Source: Rhizomicrobium sp. (GTDB lineage: Bacteria > Pseudomonadota > Alphaproteobacteria > Micropepsales > Micropepsaceae). From it: DNA of 64,000 bases. The stretch spans positions 906,756 through 970,755 of the forward strand of contig JBBCGJ010000001.1 of NCBI GenBank assembly GCA_037200985.1, written 5' to 3'. Shown in pieces: positions 26,829-34,772 of the stretch. Numbering within the stretch: position 1 is the stretch's first letter; each line of letters opens with the position of its first letter. The notes beneath the pieces are model-generated. The model ran no database searches. It was not told the DNA's origin and was given only the letters and a program-made list of their open reading frames with translations. A program made the translations under genes and the position numbers.

Positions 26829-27791
26829 CTACAGCCCCTCGAACAGCGCCGTCGACAGATAGCGTTCCGCGAAGGAGGGGATGATCACCACGATCGCCTT
26901 GCCCGCCATGTCCGCCCGCGCGCCGACCTCCAGCGCCGCGGCGATGGCCGCCCCGGACGAGATGCCGACCGGAATGCCTTCCAGCCGCGCCGCCTTGCGC
27001 GCGGTCTCGAACGCCGTCTCGTTGGAGATCGTGACGACCTCGTCGATCACCTTGCGGTCCAGAATCGCCGGCACGAAGCCCGCGCCGATGCCCTGGATCG
27101 GATGCGCCCCCGGCGGCCCGCCCGACAGCACCGGCGAATCCTCCGGCTCGACCGCGATCATCTTCACGCCCGGCTTTTTCTCCTTCAGCACATGGCCGAC
27201 GCCGGTGATGGTGCCGCCGGTGCCGACGCCGCTGACCACCATGTCGACCTTGCCCTCCGTGTCGTTCCAGATCTCCAGCGCCGTCGTCTTGGCATGGATC
27301 TCCGGATTGGCGGGGTTCTCGAATTGCTGCGGGATCACCGCGCCCGGCGTCGCCGCCACGATCTCGTGCGCCTTGGCGATGGCGGCGCGCATGCCGCCCT
27401 TGGCCGCCTCGGTCAGCACGATCTCGGCGCCGAGCAGGCTCAGCATCTTGCGCCGCTCCAGCGACATCGAATCCGGCATGACGAGGATGAGCTTGTAGCC
27501 CTTCGCCGCCGCGACGAAGGCGAGCGCGATGCCGGTATTGCCGCTGGTCGGCTCGACCAGGGTGGACTTGCCCGGCGCGATGATGCCCTGTTTCTCCAGC
27601 GCCTCGATCATGCCGACGCCGATGCGGTCCTTGACGCTCGACAGCGGATTGAAGAATTCGAGCTTGAGCAGGATGTCCGCGTGGACGCCCGCCTCCTTCG
27701 GCAGGCGGCGCAGCCGCACCAGCGGCGTATCGCCGATGGTCTCGGTGATCGACTCGTAGATACGCCCGCGCCCGGGTTTGCCTTGTTGCAT
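26829..27791 (-). CDS. cysK: Cysteine synthase A (O-acetylserine sulfhydrylase)
   Basis: CysK makes cysteine from O-acetylserine and sulfide with PLP. The 320 residues contain [13 protein letters not shown] (about 13-25), the PLP lysine in [14 protein letters not shown] (about 47-60), the substrate loop [12 protein letters not shown] (about 79-90) and the phosphate loop [11 protein letters not shown] (about 186-196). The start at 27791 ([10 protein letters not shown]) was chosen because the extra upstream codons come from an intergenic palindrome. The Rrf2-type regulator gene lies upstream on the same strand, separated by a palindromic repeat. Confidence 0.96.
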   Translation of the reverse strand: MQQGKPGRGRIYESITETIGDTPLVRLRRLPKEAGVHADILLKLEFFNPLSSVKDRIGVGMIEALEKQGIIAPGKSTLVEPTSGNTGIALAFVAAAKGYKLILVMPDSMSLERRKMLSLLGAEIVLTEAAKGGMRAAIAKAHEIVAATPGAVIPQQFENPANPEIHAKTTALEIWNDTEGKVDMVVSGVGTGGTITGVGHVLKEKKPGVKMIAVEPEDSPVLSGGPPGAHPIQGIGAGFVPAILDRKVIDEVVTISNETAFETARKAARLEGIPVGISSGAAIAAALEVGARADMAGKAIVVIIPSFAERYLSTALFEGL

Positions 27792-27834
27792 ATCAGTCTC
27801 CTGCGGGCGTTGTTGCGGCCCAACCATCAAATTC

Positions 27835-27915
27835 GTCATTGCCCGGCTTGTCCGGGCAACCCAATTTTCTCTCCGCAAAAAGGAAATTGGGTCGCCCGCA
27901 TTCGCGGGCGATGAC
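27835..27915. repeat. Palindromic intergenic repeat, TGTCAT family
   Basis: An imperfect inverted repeat between cysK and the Rrf2 gene. It runs from GTCATTGCCCGG to CGGGCGATGAC, with inner arms CCCAATTT and AAATTGGG around an AT-rich loop. It would fold into a long hairpin in RNA and could separate cysK expression from that of the regulator. Confidence 0.75.
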
Positions 27916-27935
27916 GATGAAAGGAAAAGAAGCGC

Positions 27936-28394
27936 TCATATTGTGAAATCCGCGGCGGTGCCGCCGCCGCAATCGACGCCGGCGGTCCGCGCCCGCTGGC
28001 AAAGGTCCTCGATCGAGATCGCGTCCAGCCGCGCCATCACCTCGTCCTGCAAAGTCTGGATCAGCGGCGCCACGATCCGCACGCCGAGCTCGGAGCGTGG
28101 ATCGATCGGCTCGGCGTCCTCGTCCTCCAGGCTCTCGGCCACCCGCACCACGTCGCCCACCGAGATGCGCCGCCGCTCCTTGGCGAGGCGATAGCCGCCG
28201 CGCGGGCCGCGTACGCCCTTGAGCACGCCGGCGCGGACGAGCTGCTGCATCACCTGTTCGAGATAGCGCTGCGGCACGCCCTGGCGCGCGGTGATCTCCT
28301 TGGCCTGCACCGGCTCGGGCCGCGCATTGAAGGCGATGTCGATCACCGCTTCGAGCGCCAACAGGGTCTTTCGCGAAAGTTTCAGCATCGTCAT
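27936..28394 (-). CDS. Rrf2-family transcriptional regulator
   Basis: A 152-residue winged-helix regulator of the Rrf2/CymR/IscR family. The HTH is [20 protein letters not shown] (about 33-52), followed by the wing [16 protein letters not shown] (about 60-75). IscR and RirA members carry three closely spaced Cys for an Fe-S cluster. Here only two Cys occur, both in the last quarter (LCQRA, VDCGG), so it is more like the cluster-free CymR type, which controls cysteine metabolism. That fits its place just upstream of cysK. Its ATG overlaps the dut stop (ATGA). Confidence 0.9.
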   Translation of the reverse strand: MTMLKLSRKTLLALEAVIDIAFNARPEPVQAKEITARQGVPQRYLEQVMQQLVRAGVLKGVRGPRGGYRLAKERRRISVGDVVRVAESLEDEDAEPIDPRSELGVRIVAPLIQTLQDEVMARLDAISIEDLCQRARTAGVDCGGGTAADFTI

Positions 28395-28849
28395 GTCGGT
28401 TTCACGGAATGGAGTCCGGTGGAGCCGTGCCCGCCCGCGCCGCGCGCGGTGTCGGACAGTGCGGCGGTCTCGACGAGTTCGACATGCTCGTGGCGCGCGA
28501 TCACCATCTGCGCGATGCGCATGCCGCGCGAAATCCTGAACGGCGCCTCGCCGAGATTGATCAGCACGACCTTGAGCTCGCCGCGATAGTCCGAATCGAC
28601 GGTCCCCGGCGCGTTGAGCACCGTGATGCCGTGATTGGCGGCGAGGCCGGAGCGCGGCCGGACCTGCGCCTCGAAGCCGGGCGGCAATTCGATGGCGATG
28701 CCGGCGGGCACGAGCAGCCGCTTGCCGGGCGCCAGTTCGTAGTCTTCCGGAAGCGCCGCGAGCAGATCCATCCCGGCCGCGCCTTCGGTGGCGTAGGCGG
28801 GCAGCGGCAGGTCGCGGGCATGCGGCAGGCGGAGTACGGGGAGCTTCAT
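28391..28849 (-). CDS. dut: Deoxyuridine 5'-triphosphate nucleotidohydrolase (dUTPase)
   Basis: dUTPase converts dUTP to dUMP, keeping uracil out of DNA and supplying dTMP synthesis. The 152-residue trimeric-type enzyme has motif 1 [10 protein letters not shown] (about 24-33), motif 2 VRPRSGLA (about 63-70), motif 3 with the catalytic Asp in [17 protein letters not shown] (about 82-98), motif 4 RIAQMVIA and motif 5 [10 protein letters not shown]. In motif 5 the usual Phe that stacks on the uracil is His. The start at 28849 (MKLPVLRLP) follows the family. It overlaps the Rrf2 gene by 4 bp. Confidence 0.95.
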   Translation of the reverse strand: MKLPVLRLPHARDLPLPAYATEGAAGMDLLAALPEDYELAPGKRLLVPAGIAIELPPGFEAQVRPRSGLAANHGITVLNAPGTVDSDYRGELKVVLINLGEAPFRISRGMRIAQMVIARHEHVELVETAALSDTARGAGGHGSTGLHSVKPT

Positions 28850-28861
28850 GTCGACCACTTT

Positions 28862-28979
28862 TTTCCTCCCCCGCTGTTGCGGGGGAGGTGGCACGCCGAA
28901 GCGCAGCGTAGGCGTGACGGAGGGGGCCCCCTCCGCCTCGCTGCGCTCGGCACCTCCCCCGTAACAGCGGGGGAGGAAA
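28862..28979. repeat. Palindromic intergenic repeat, CCTCCCCCGC family
   Basis: A 118 bp element between coaBC and dut. Its ends, TTTCCTCCCCCGC and GCGGGGGAGGAAA, are inverted copies; each end is itself a small hairpin (CCTCCCCCGC...GCGGGGGAGG), and the centre has AGGGGGCCCCCT. Full or partial relatives are at 18042, 34743 and 49431. It has no coding potential. Confidence 0.8.
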
Positions 28980-29006
28980 CGCAATGTATTGGCATGCCAG
29001 ACTCCA

Positions 29007-30209
29007 CTACGCCGCCCCCTTGAGCGCATCGGCGATCCGCGCCGCCAGCCGCGTGCCGACAGCGGTCTTCGCCATCTCCGGCCAGTCCTCGACGCCGCCC
29101 GCCGTCACGATATGCACCGTGTTGCGATCCCCGCCCATGATCCCCGTCGCCGGGCTCACATCGTTCGCCACGATCCAGTCGCAGCCCTTCTTCCTCAATT
29201 TCGCCTGGGCATAGGCGACGACATTGTCGGTCTCCGCCGCAAAGCCGATGACGAGGCGCGGCCGCCGCGCGTGCTTCGACAGCGTCGCCAGGATGTCGGG
29301 ATTCTCCACCAGCCGGATCGAGGGCGTCGCCGCGCCGGCGTCCTTCTTGATCTTGCTGTTGGCCACGATTTCCGGCCGCCAGTCGGCCACCGCCGCCGTC
29401 ATCACCGCGATGTCTGCGGGCAGGGCGCCCTCGCAGGCCGCCAGCATCTCGCGCGCCGTCGTCACTTTGAGCAGCTTCACCCCGGCCGGCGCCGCCAGCT
29501 CCACCGGTCCCGACACCAGCGCCACCTCGGCCCCCGCGCGCGCCAGCGCGTCCGCGATGGCATAGCCCTGTTTGCCCGACGACCGGTTGGCGATGAAGCG
29601 CACCGGATCGAGCGGCTCCTGCGTCGGGCCCGCCGTCACCAGCGCCTTGAAGCCGTCGAGGGCACGCGATCCGGCGAGCGCCCGTTCGACCGCGGCAACG
29701 ATCTCCTCCGGTTCGGCCAGCCGGCCGAGGCCGGTTTCGCCATCCGCCATCTCGCCGTCATTCGGCCCGACGAACGTCACGCCGTCCGCCGCGAGCCGCG
29801 CCACGTTCCGCTGCGTCGCCGCGCGATGCCACATCTGCACGTTCATCGCCGGCGCCATCACGACGGGTTTGTTCGTTGCCAAAAGCGTGGTCGAAGCCAG
29901 ATCGTTCGCCAGCCCGTTCGCCGCCTTGGCGATCAGGTCGGCCGTCGCCGGCGCGACCACGACCAGATCGGCCGAGCGCGACAATTCGATATGGCCCATC
30001 TCCGCCTCGTCGGTCAGGCTGAACAGGTCCTGAAAGACCTTCTCCTTGGTAAGTGACCCAACGGAAAGCGGCGTCACAAATTCCGCTCCGGCCTTGGTCA
30101 GGATCGCGCGCACGCCGATGCCGCGCTTTTGCAGCAGGCGTATCAAGAGCAGGGACTTGTAGGCGGCGATCCCGCCGCCGATGATGAGCAACACGCTTTT
30201 GCCGCGCAT
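29007..30209 (-). CDS. coaBC: Bifunctional phosphopantothenoylcysteine decarboxylase / phosphopantothenate-cysteine ligase
   Basis: CoaBC carries out two steps of coenzyme A synthesis: CTP-dependent joining of cysteine to 4'-phosphopantothenate and FMN-dependent decarboxylation. The 400 residues have the N-terminal flavodoxin-like CoaC domain ([14 protein letters not shown] at about 6-19; PAMNVQMW, the PxMNxxMW motif, at about 120-127) and the C-terminal CoaB domain ([20 protein letters not shown], about 186-205; NSKIKKD with the ligase lysine, about 283-289). The start at 30209 (MRGKSVLL) is favoured over an ATG ten codons upstream. It is divergent from the acyl-CoA ligase gene. Confidence 0.96.
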   Translation of the reverse strand: MRGKSVLLIIGGGIAAYKSLLLIRLLQKRGIGVRAILTKAGAEFVTPLSVGSLTKEKVFQDLFSLTDEAEMGHIELSRSADLVVVAPATADLIAKAANGLANDLASTTLLATNKPVVMAPAMNVQMWHRAATQRNVARLAADGVTFVGPNDGEMADGETGLGRLAEPEEIVAAVERALAGSRALDGFKALVTAGPTQEPLDPVRFIANRSSGKQGYAIADALARAGAEVALVSGPVELAAPAGVKLLKVTTAREMLAACEGALPADIAVMTAAVADWRPEIVANSKIKKDAGAATPSIRLVENPDILATLSKHARRPRLVIGFAAETDNVVAYAQAKLRKKGCDWIVANDVSPATGIMGGDRNTVHIVTAGGVEDWPEMAKTAVGTRLAARIADALKGAA

Positions 30210-30314
30210 GCGGATGAAACCTCTGCCGGAGACCGGCAATTATACCGGTCCTTGCGGGCAAATATAATGATTCACGGACCCGAAGTGTAGTTCGGGCCGC
30301 CAGGGAGCAAGTCC

Positions 30315-32186
30315 ATGAATATCCAGGTCAAAAACGCCGACCTTCCGCCGTTTCGCCCACTGCCGCAGAAGCCGCCGGCCGTGGATTGGCGCAAAATGCC
30401 CGACGGCACGGTGTACATCGCGCAGACTCACGAACTCGGCGCCATGCACCGCTCCATCGCCCATCTGTTCGCGGATCGGGCCCGGCGCCATCCCGAGCGC
30501 AACTTCATCGGCGAGCGGACGCCGCTCGAAGGCGGCAAGACCGGCGAGTGGCGCTTCATCACCTATGGCGAGATGTACGAACGCGCCCAGGCCATCGCGC
30601 AGGCGCTGCTCAGCCGCTGCCTGAACGCCGACACGCCGCTCATGATCCTGTCGGGCAACTCGATCCGCCACGCCACGATGATGCTGGGGGCGATGTTCGC
30701 CGGCGTTCCCGTCGCGCCGGTCTCCGTCGCCTATTCGCTGATGTCCGGCGATCACTCCAAGCTGAAACACGTCTTCGCCGTCGCCGAGCCCAAGATGATC
30801 TTCGCGGAGCAGGGCCCGCTCTACGCCCGCGCGCTCGCCGCGCTCCCTCTCGAAAAGGTCGAGGTCGTGACCGCGATGCCGGTCCCCGGCCGCGAGACGA
30901 CGTCGTACGAAGACCTGATCCGCACCAATCCCTCACCCGACGTCCCAAAGGCGCTGGATGCGATCGATCACGACACGACGGCGAAATATCTCTTCACCTC
31001 GGGCTCGACCGGCATGCCCAAGGGCGTGGTGCAGACCCATGGCATGATGTGCGCGGTGATCGCGGCGCAGGAGGCGCTGCGCACCGAGCCGCCCAATCCG
31101 GACGAAATCCCGCAGAGCCTGGAATGGATGCCGTGGAACCATATCAGCGCCGGCAATATCGGCTTCAACAACCAGATCAACGCCGGCGGCACGATCTATC
31201 TCGACGCCGGCAAGCCGGTTCCCGGCCTGTTCGACGAGACCATCCGCAACCTGCGCGACATCGTCCCGCTCGGCATCGGCACCGCGCCCATCGCCTTCGG
31301 CTGGCTGTGCGACGCGATGGAGCGTGACGAGAGCCTGCGCGACCACGTCTTCAAGAAGCTGCGCATGGCCGGCTATGGCGGCGCGACGCTCAGCCAGGAC
31401 ATCTATGAGCGCTTCCAGGCCCTCGCCGTCGCCTCCACCGGCGAGCGCATCCCGATGACGACGATGTACGGCGCGACCGAGACCCAGGGCGTCACCGTGG
31501 TCCACTGGATCACCGAGCGCGTCGGGCTGATCGGCCTGCCGCTGCCCGGCATCACGCTCAAGCTGGTGCCCAATGGCAGCAAGCTCGAAGTGCGCGTGAA
31601 AGGCCCCACCGTCACGCCCGGCTATCACAAGCGCCCCGACCTCACCGCCGCTGCGTTCGATGAGGAAGGTTTCTACAGCCTCGGCGACGCCGCCCGCTTC
31701 ATCGATGAAAACGATCCGGCGCAGGGCCTGGTCTTCGACGGCCGCGTGACGGAGGATTTCAAGCTCGACAGCGGCACCTGGGTCAGCGCCGGCACGCTCC
31801 GCGCGCAGGCCGTCGCCGCCGCCTCGCCGCTGATCTTCGACTGCGTGGTCTGCGGCCAGGACAAGCCTTTCGTCGGCCTGCTCGCCTGGCCGGTCGCCGC
31901 CGCGGCGGCCGCGCTCAGCGGCAAATCCGATCCCGCCGAGATCGTGAAGGACGAAAAGGTCCGCGCCTTCGTCGCCGAGAAATTCGCCGCCTATAATCGC
32001 GCACAGACGGGATCGGCGTCGCGCATCAAGCGCGTCATCCTCATGGCCGAGCCGCCTTCGGTCGACGGCCACGAGATCACCGACAAGGGCTATGTGAACC
32101 AGCGCGCCACGATGGATCGCCGCCGCGCGCTGGTCGACAAGCTGTTCGCCGCATCGCCCGATCCCGAGGTGATCGAGATTCCGTAG
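30315..32186 (+). CDS. Feruloyl-CoA synthetase-like AMP-dependent ligase
   Basis: A 623-residue ANL-superfamily enzyme that adenylates a carboxylic acid and joins it to CoA. The P-loop is LFTSGSTGMPKGVVQTH (about 226-242), followed by the adenylate motif MYGATETQG (about 385-393) and YSLGDAARF (about 455-463). The block GRVTEDFKLDSGTWVSAG (about 477-494) is characteristic of feruloyl-CoA synthase (Fcs), where it replaces the usual GR.D..K motif. No vanillin or hydratase genes adjoin, so the true substrate may be another aromatic acid. A TATAAT at 30263-30268 and a CCCGAA/TTCGGG hairpin (30279-30296) lie upstream. Confidence 0.85.
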   Translation: MNIQVKNADLPPFRPLPQKPPAVDWRKMPDGTVYIAQTHELGAMHRSIAHLFADRARRHPERNFIGERTPLEGGKTGEWRFITYGEMYERAQAIAQALLSRCLNADTPLMILSGNSIRHATMMLGAMFAGVPVAPVSVAYSLMSGDHSKLKHVFAVAEPKMIFAEQGPLYARALAALPLEKVEVVTAMPVPGRETTSYEDLIRTNPSPDVPKALDAIDHDTTAKYLFTSGSTGMPKGVVQTHGMMCAVIAAQEALRTEPPNPDEIPQSLEWMPWNHISAGNIGFNNQINAGGTIYLDAGKPVPGLFDETIRNLRDIVPLGIGTAPIAFGWLCDAMERDESLRDHVFKKLRMAGYGGATLSQDIYERFQALAVASTGERIPMTTMYGATETQGVTVVHWITERVGLIGLPLPGITLKLVPNGSKLEVRVKGPTVTPGYHKRPDLTAAAFDEEGFYSLGDAARFIDENDPAQGLVFDGRVTEDFKLDSGTWVSAGTLRAQAVAAASPLIFDCVVCGQDKPFVGLLAWPVAAAAAALSGKSDPAEIVKDEKVRAFVAEKFAAYNRAQTGSASRIKRVILMAEPPSVDGHEITDKGYVNQRATMDRRRALVDKLFAASPDPEVIEIP

Positions 32187-32282
32187 CTTTCCGCGCGCAA
32201 CGCGGGTGCGTAGAAAATGCGTATTTTCGGGCCGGCGCAAAGCATTAACTTGGCGCTCAGGTCTTTCTGCTGAGATGACGCC

Positions 32283-32507
32283 ATGCACGCGACGACCCTT
32301 CTGACGGCCGACGACATGTGCCGCATCGCGGCCGACCTGGTCGACGAGCATGGCACGGGCGCGCGCGACTATGCGCGGCGCGCGGTCCTGTGCTTCGAGG
32401 CCGAAGGCGCCCGCGACCGGGCGCAGTTCTGGCTGGCGCTTTGCGCCTTGCTGGACGACATCGCCGAAAACCGCCTCGATCCGCTCTGCCCGGTGACGCT
32501 GAATTGA
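32283..32507 (+). CDS. Small conserved-looking protein of unknown function
   Basis: A 74-residue helical protein (MHATTLLTADDMCRIAADLV, then DEHGTGARDYARRAVLCFEAEG). Small alphaproteobacterial proteins with this pattern, two helices around a D/EHG..A motif, are common, but no function is known to me. Codon use matches the neighbours, supporting a real gene. It stands alone, about 100 bp after the acyl-CoA ligase and just before a palindromic repeat. Confidence 0.7.
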   Translation: MHATTLLTADDMCRIAADLVDEHGTGARDYARRAVLCFEAEGARDRAQFWLALCALLDDIAENRLDPLCPVTLN

Positions 32508-32510
32508 ACC

Positions 32511-32567
32511 TACCCTCCCCTTGAGGGGTCAGTAGCGCCAGCGTGCGGACCCCTCAAGGGGAGGGTA
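32511..32567. repeat. 20 bp-arm inverted repeat (CCCTCCCCTTGAGGGG type)
   Basis: TACCCTCCCCTTGAGGGGTC (32511-32530) is repeated as its exact reverse complement at 32548-32567, with a 17 bp centre. Single arms of the same sequence type occur at about 10283-10305 and 51930-51950. It follows the small gene by a few bases and may serve as a bidirectional transcript end. Confidence 0.75.
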
Positions 32568-32641
32568 GAGTCCCTCCCACCTTGCGCGGCGCGCGCGCTT
32601 GCCCTCACACTCCCGGTCCGCAACTTGGCACCCGGAACCCC

Positions 32642-33580
32642 ATGCCGCTCGATCCCATCGTCAAGAGCCTTCTCGACCAGATGAAGGCCGCCGGCATGCC
32701 CAAGCTCCAGGAGGTCGGCGCCGTCGCCGGCCGCGAGCAGATGGCCGCGATGATGCAGATGGTCGGCCCGCGCGACGTGCCCGTCGGCAAGACCGAGAAC
32801 GTCACCGTGCCCAGCGCCGCCGGCGGCATTCCCGTGCGCGTCTACACGCCGGTCGCGGCGGGCAAGGAAGCGATGCCGACGCTCGTCTATTATCACGGCG
32901 GCGGCTTCGTCATCGGCAGCGTCGATGTCGTGGACGGCCTCTGCCGCATCATGGCGAACGAGGGCGGCCTGCGCGTGATCTCGGTCGACTACCGCCTCGC
33001 GCCGGAGCACAAATTCCCCGCCGCGCTCGACGATGCCTTCGCCGTCGTCGCCTGGATCGCGGAGAACGCGGCGGAGATCGGCGTCGATGCCAACCGCGTC
33101 GCGGTCGGCGGCGACAGCGCCGGCGGCGCGCTGGCGGCCGAAGTGGCCCAGCTCGCCAAGGCCAGGGGCGGCATCAATCTCGCCGCCCAGATGCTTTTGT
33201 TTCCGGTGGTGCAGGTGGGCGAGGAGACCGCCTCGATGCGTGAATTCGCCGTCGGCTATTTCCTCGAAAAGGACACGCTCGACTGGTTCTATGCGAGCTA
33301 CCTCCCCGCCGACGCCGATCGCAGCGATCCGAGGATTTCGCCCTTGCGCGCCAAGGACCTTTCGGGCCTGCCGCCCGCCTATGTCATGCTCGGCGGCTAC
33401 GACCCCTTGCATGACGAGGGCATGCAATATGCCGACAAGCTGCGTGCCGCGGGCGTGAAGGTCGAGGTCGCCGACTTTACCGACATGGTGCACGACTTCA
33501 TCTATTTCCAGGCGATCCTGCCCCAGGCGCGCGAGGCGCTCGCCGGCGCGGTCAAGGCCGTCGCGGCGATGCTGGGGTAG
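32642..33580 (+). CDS. Alpha/beta hydrolase of the hormone-sensitive-lipase family, copy 1
   Basis: A 312-residue esterase. The HSL-family oxyanion motif is YYHGGGFVIGS (about 83-93), the nucleophile elbow GGDSAGGALAAE (about 157-168), the acid in GGYDPLHDEG (about 250-259) and the base His in DMVHDFIYF (about 280-288). No signal peptide is present, so it is cytoplasmic. The N-terminal cap starts LDPIVKSLLDQMKAAGMPKL. The start at 32642 avoids codons that come from the upstream repeat. It is a close sister of the next gene. Confidence 0.93.
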   Translation: MPLDPIVKSLLDQMKAAGMPKLQEVGAVAGREQMAAMMQMVGPRDVPVGKTENVTVPSAAGGIPVRVYTPVAAGKEAMPTLVYYHGGGFVIGSVDVVDGLCRIMANEGGLRVISVDYRLAPEHKFPAALDDAFAVVAWIAENAAEIGVDANRVAVGGDSAGGALAAEVAQLAKARGGINLAAQMLLFPVVQVGEETASMREFAVGYFLEKDTLDWFYASYLPADADRSDPRISPLRAKDLSGLPPAYVMLGGYDPLHDEGMQYADKLRAAGVKVEVADFTDMVHDFIYFQAILPQAREALAGAVKAVAAMLG

Positions 33581-33591
33581 GGATATATGGA

Positions 33592-33766
33592 TGTCATCCC
33601 CGGCGAGCTTCAGGCGCGAAGCGCATGAAGCGAGGGAAGGGGACCCAGGCGGTGCAAACGTCCGGTGGCGCAGAAGGAATATCGAACCAATTTCCAGCGT
33701 CGCGTTTGTCTCGACCACCTGGGCCCCCTTCCCCTCGCTCACTTCGTTCGCTCGGCGGGGATGACA
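33592..33766. repeat. Palindromic intergenic repeat, TGTCAT family (long form)
   Basis: A 175 bp element between the two HSL-type genes. Its ends are TGTCATCCCCGGCGAG and CTCGGCGGGGATGACA, close to perfect inverted copies, with inner complementary blocks (CACCTGGGCCCCCTTCCCC opposite GGGGACCCAGG). It begins 12 bp after one gene's stop and ends 21 bp before the next start. Confidence 0.75.
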
Positions 33767-33786
33767 GTTTGTTAGGAGATAGATGA

Positions 33787-34734
33787 ATGTCCCTCGACGT
33801 CCATGTCCGCAACATTCTCGACCAGATGGCGGCGCTGAAGCTGCCCAAGCTGCATGAGATCGGGCCGCAGGCGGCGCGCGCCGCGATGCGCGCCAGCATC
33901 TTCCGCGGCGGCGAAACGCCCATCGGCCGCATCGAGAGCCGCGCCGTCCCCGGCCCCGCCGGAGACATCGCGGTCCGCGTCTACACCCCGCTCGGCGAGA
34001 GCGCGGAGGTACTGCCCGGCCTCATCTTCTACCATGGCGGCGGCTTCGTCATCGGCGATCTCGACAGCCATGACGATCTTTCCCGCTGCCTGGCGAACGG
34101 CAGCGGCTGCCGCGTCGTCTCGGTCGACTATCGCCTGGCGCCCGAGCATCCCTTTCCCGCCGCGGTGGACGACTGTTTCGCCGCCACGCGCTACGTCGCG
34201 GCGCATGCATCGGAATTCGGTATCGACCCGAAACGCCTCGCCGTCAGCGGCGACAGCGCCGGCGGCAATCTCGCAGCCGTGGTGTGCCAGCTCGCGAAGA
34301 TCGAAGGCGGGCCACAGATCGCCTTCCAGCTCCTGATCTATCCCGTGACCCAGCTCGGCGCCGCCGCCGAGACGCGTTCGATGCGCGAGAACGCCAGGGG
34401 GTATTTCCTGGAGAAAGAGAGCATGGACTGGTTCACGCGGCTCTACGCGCCCGACGCCGCGCATCGCGGCGACCCGCGCCTCTCGCCCTTGCTGTGCGCC
34501 GACCTGAGCGGCCTGCCGCCGGCCTATGTGGTGACCGCCGGTTTCGATCCCTTGCGCGACGAGGGCAAGGACTACGCCGACAAGCTCGACGCCGCCGGCG
34601 TTGCGGTGACCTATGTGAACTATCCCGGCATGGTGCACGGCTTCTTCAGCATGCGCAGCCTGATCCCCAAGGCCCGCGAAGCGGTCTCCGCCGCCGCGGC
34701 CGCGGTGAAAGAAGGCGTCACCGCGCCGGCGTAA
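33787..34734 (+). CDS. Alpha/beta hydrolase of the hormone-sensitive-lipase family, copy 2
   Basis: A 315-residue paralogue of the preceding gene with the same plan: YHGGGFVIGDLDSHDDL (about 80-96), SGDSAGGNLAAVV (about 154-166), AGFDPLRDEGKDYADKL (about 247-263) and MVHGFFSMRSL (about 280-290). Its N-terminus LDVHVRNILDQMAALKLPKL mirrors copy 1. The two are tandem duplicates that have since diverged, separated only by a palindromic repeat. The ester substrate is unknown. A GGAG-type ribosome site (33775-33778) lies 8 nt before the ATG. Confidence 0.93.
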   Translation: MSLDVHVRNILDQMAALKLPKLHEIGPQAARAAMRASIFRGGETPIGRIESRAVPGPAGDIAVRVYTPLGESAEVLPGLIFYHGGGFVIGDLDSHDDLSRCLANGSGCRVVSVDYRLAPEHPFPAAVDDCFAATRYVAAHASEFGIDPKRLAVSGDSAGGNLAAVVCQLAKIEGGPQIAFQLLIYPVTQLGAAAETRSMRENARGYFLEKESMDWFTRLYAPDAAHRGDPRLSPLLCADLSGLPPAYVVTAGFDPLRDEGKDYADKLDAAGVAVTYVNYPGMVHGFFSMRSLIPKAREAVSAAAAAVKEGVTAPA

Positions 34735-34742
34735 GCCACCTC

Positions 34743-34772
34743 TTTCCTCCCCCGCAACAGCGGGGGAGGAAA
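34743..34772. repeat. Short palindromic element, CCTCCCCCGC family
   Basis: TTTCCTCCCCCGC and GCGGGGGAGGAAA flank a 4 nt loop, making a 13 bp perfect hairpin between two convergent genes. It probably acts as a two-way transcript end. It equals the terminal hairpin of the larger elements at 28862 and 49431. Confidence 0.8.
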
